DNA from: Nocardioides sp.
Lineage (GTDB): Bacteria; Actinomycetota; Actinomycetes; Propionibacteriales; Nocardioidaceae
Direction: 5' to 3'
DNA: 21,799 nucleotides
NCBI GenBank assembly: GCA_021166815.1
Contig: JAJPEO010000001.1
Location: forward strand, 1 to 21,799
Shown here piece after piece: positions 20,756-21,799 of this stretch; position 1 is the first letter of the stretch, and each line of letters opens with the position of its first letter. The notes beneath the pieces are model-generated. The model had not been told where the DNA came from. It saw nothing but the letters and a program-made list of their open reading frames with translations, and did no database searches. The translations under genes were made by a program, and so were the position numbers.

Positions 20756-21799
20756 GTGACACACACCCCACGCGGCATCCTCGCCGGCGCGGCTGCGCTC
20801 ACGCTGGGCCTGGCTCTCGTGCCGGCCGCCGGCGCAGTCCCGTCCGACGGGTCGACCGCGCCCAGGAGCTCGGCCTCTCGAGCCGACAACCTGCCCAACC
20901 CGCTCGCCAGGAAGCAGGCGCAGCAGCGCCGCAAGGCGGTCGAGCTGCTCGTCCACGGCAAGGCGACCGCGCGCCCGCAGCGCGGCGGCGGCTCCGTGGT
21001 GACGCTGGCCGACGGCTCGGCCGTCGAGTTCCCCGACGCCAAGAAGGAGGCGCGTGTGTGGACCGTGCTCTCCGAGTTCGGCTCGGAGTCCTCCGGCCGC
21101 TTCGGCCGCGGCACGGGCCCGCTGCACAACGAGATCGCGGAGCCCGACCGCACCAAGGACAACACCACCCAGTGGACCGACGACTTCAACGTGGACCACT
21201 ACGAGGAGATGTTCAACGGGGACGGCGAGTCCTTCAAGAACTACTACGTCGACCAGTCCAACGGGCAGTACACGCCCACCGTGACCACCGAGGACTGGGT
21301 CCAGGTCCCCAAGAACGGCAGCTGGTACGGCGACAACGCCAACGAGACCCAGGGCTACTGGACCTTCATCGCCGACACCGTCAACGCCTGGTACGAGAAG
21401 GCGTCGCAGAACATGACGACCGACCAGATCGACGCGTACCTCTCGCAGTTCGACGTCTGGGACCGCTACGACCACGACAGCGACGGCAACTTCAACGAGC
21501 CCGACGGCTACATCGACCACTTCCAGGCCATCCACGCCGGTGAGGGCGAGGAGGCCGGGGGCGGCACCCTCGGCGACGACGCCATCTGGTCGCACCGCTG
21601 GTACGCCGACTACACCACCCAGGGCTCGGCCGGACCCACGGGAAACCTCCTGGGCGGCAAGCAGATCGGCCAGTCCAAGTTCTGGATCGGCGACTACACC
21701 ATCGAGCCCGAGAACGGCGGCCTCGGCGTCTTCGCGCACGAGTACGCCCACGACCTGGGGCTCCCGGACTTCTACGACACCGCCGGCGGGGAGAACGGC
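20756..21799 (+). CDS. Secreted M6 family (immune inhibitor A-like) metalloprotease, N-terminal 348 residues, cut by window edge
   Basis: A GTG at 20756 follows GAAGGAAG with 5 nt spacing, and the frame stays open to the right edge. A Sec signal peptide (about 1-27, core LAGAAALTLGLALVPAAGA) precedes a propeptide-like basic stretch (about 45-75). The M6 peptidase domain follows: NVDHYEEMF (145-153), SNGQYTPT (168-175) and a Ca2+-type loop DRYDHDSDGNFNEPDGYIDH (236-255). The zinc site is FAHEYAHDLGLPDFYD (326-341), with HExxH at 328-332 (Glu329 catalytic). This matches immune inhibitor A-type secreted zinc endopeptidases that degrade extracellular proteins. The C-terminal domains are outside the window. 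It is the only exported enzyme here, divergent from moeZ with a 233-nt gap, and has no evident link to the repair genes. Confidence 0.92.
   Translation, partial: MTHTPRGILAGAAALTLGLALVPAAGAVPSDGSTAPRSSASRADNLPNPLARKQAQQRRKAVELLVHGKATARPQRGGGSVVTLADGSAVEFPDAKKEARVWTVLSEFGSESSGRFGRGTGPLHNEIAEPDRTKDNTTQWTDDFNVDHYEEMFNGDGESFKNYYVDQSNGQYTPTVTTEDWVQVPKNGSWYGDNANETQGYWTFIADTVNAWYEKASQNMTTDQIDAYLSQFDVWDRYDHDSDGNFNEPDGYIDHFQAIHAGEGEEAGGGTLGDDAIWSHRWYADYTTQGSAGPTGNLLGGKQIGQSKFWIGDYTIEPENGGLGVFAHEYAHDLGLPDFYDTAGGENG

Noticed and set aside
20639..21751. Minus-strand frame of 370 codons opposite the M6 protease
   Set aside because: Val/Gly/Leu-rich shadow; the plus-strand frame has a signal peptide and HEYAH zinc site.

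Overview
The window is high-GC (about 70% or more) DNA with GTG starts, G/C-rich third codon positions, TAGnnT-type -10 boxes and actinobacterial marker genes (whiB7, mycoredoxin, adnAB, moeZ). This indicates an actinomycete. The gene set would fit Nocardioidaceae or a relative, but that placement is an inference. No rRNA, tRNA, CRISPR array, insertion sequence or phage gene was seen.

Layout. 1-135: a nested hairpin, probably the terminator of a plus-strand gene outside the window. 136-1110: three small proteins, namely a truncated TOMM/E1-like zinc-cluster protein on the plus strand, and a four-cysteine zinc-ribbon protein and a basic helical protein on the minus strand. 1153-1925: whiB7 with its complete leader, made up of a promoter with an AAAAT block, a 59-codon upstream ORF, an antiterminator/terminator switch, and then the WhiB7 gene. 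1959-6537: uvrD2 (minus), mrx1 (plus), a ScoMcrA-head-domain/zinc-ribbon protein (plus), nudC (minus) and deoD (plus). 6500-12981: adnB and adnA, the two helicase-nuclease subunits, coupled by a GTGA overlap. 13041-17659: plsC and a five-gene MoxR-DUF58-DUF4129 cluster whose adjacent genes overlap by 4 nt. 17671-19221: a cvrA-like K+/H+ antiporter. 19323-20522: moeZ. 20756 to the right edge: the first 348 codons of a secreted M6 (immune inhibitor A-like) metalloprotease on the plus strand.

How the genes fit together. whiB7, uvrD2, mrx1, nudC, adnB and adnA follow the order remembered for the Mycobacterium tuberculosis Rv3197A-Rv3202c region. It combines ribosome-stress and redox sensing, thiol redox repair, NAD turnover and double-strand-break processing. 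Three superfamily 1 helicases lie within about 11 kb. The ScoMcrA-head protein and deoD sit inside this block and are the less expected members.

The most informative non-coding element is the whiB7 leader. The 3' end of the upstream ORF can pair with the 5' half of the terminator hairpin, so a textbook ribosome-controlled attenuation switch can be read directly from the sequence. Several genes (the ScoMcrA-head gene, nudC, deoD, probably uvrD2 and the DUF4129 gene) have a TAGnnT box 6 to 9 nt before the start codon and no clear Shine-Dalgarno, which suggests leaderless or nearly leaderless mRNAs.
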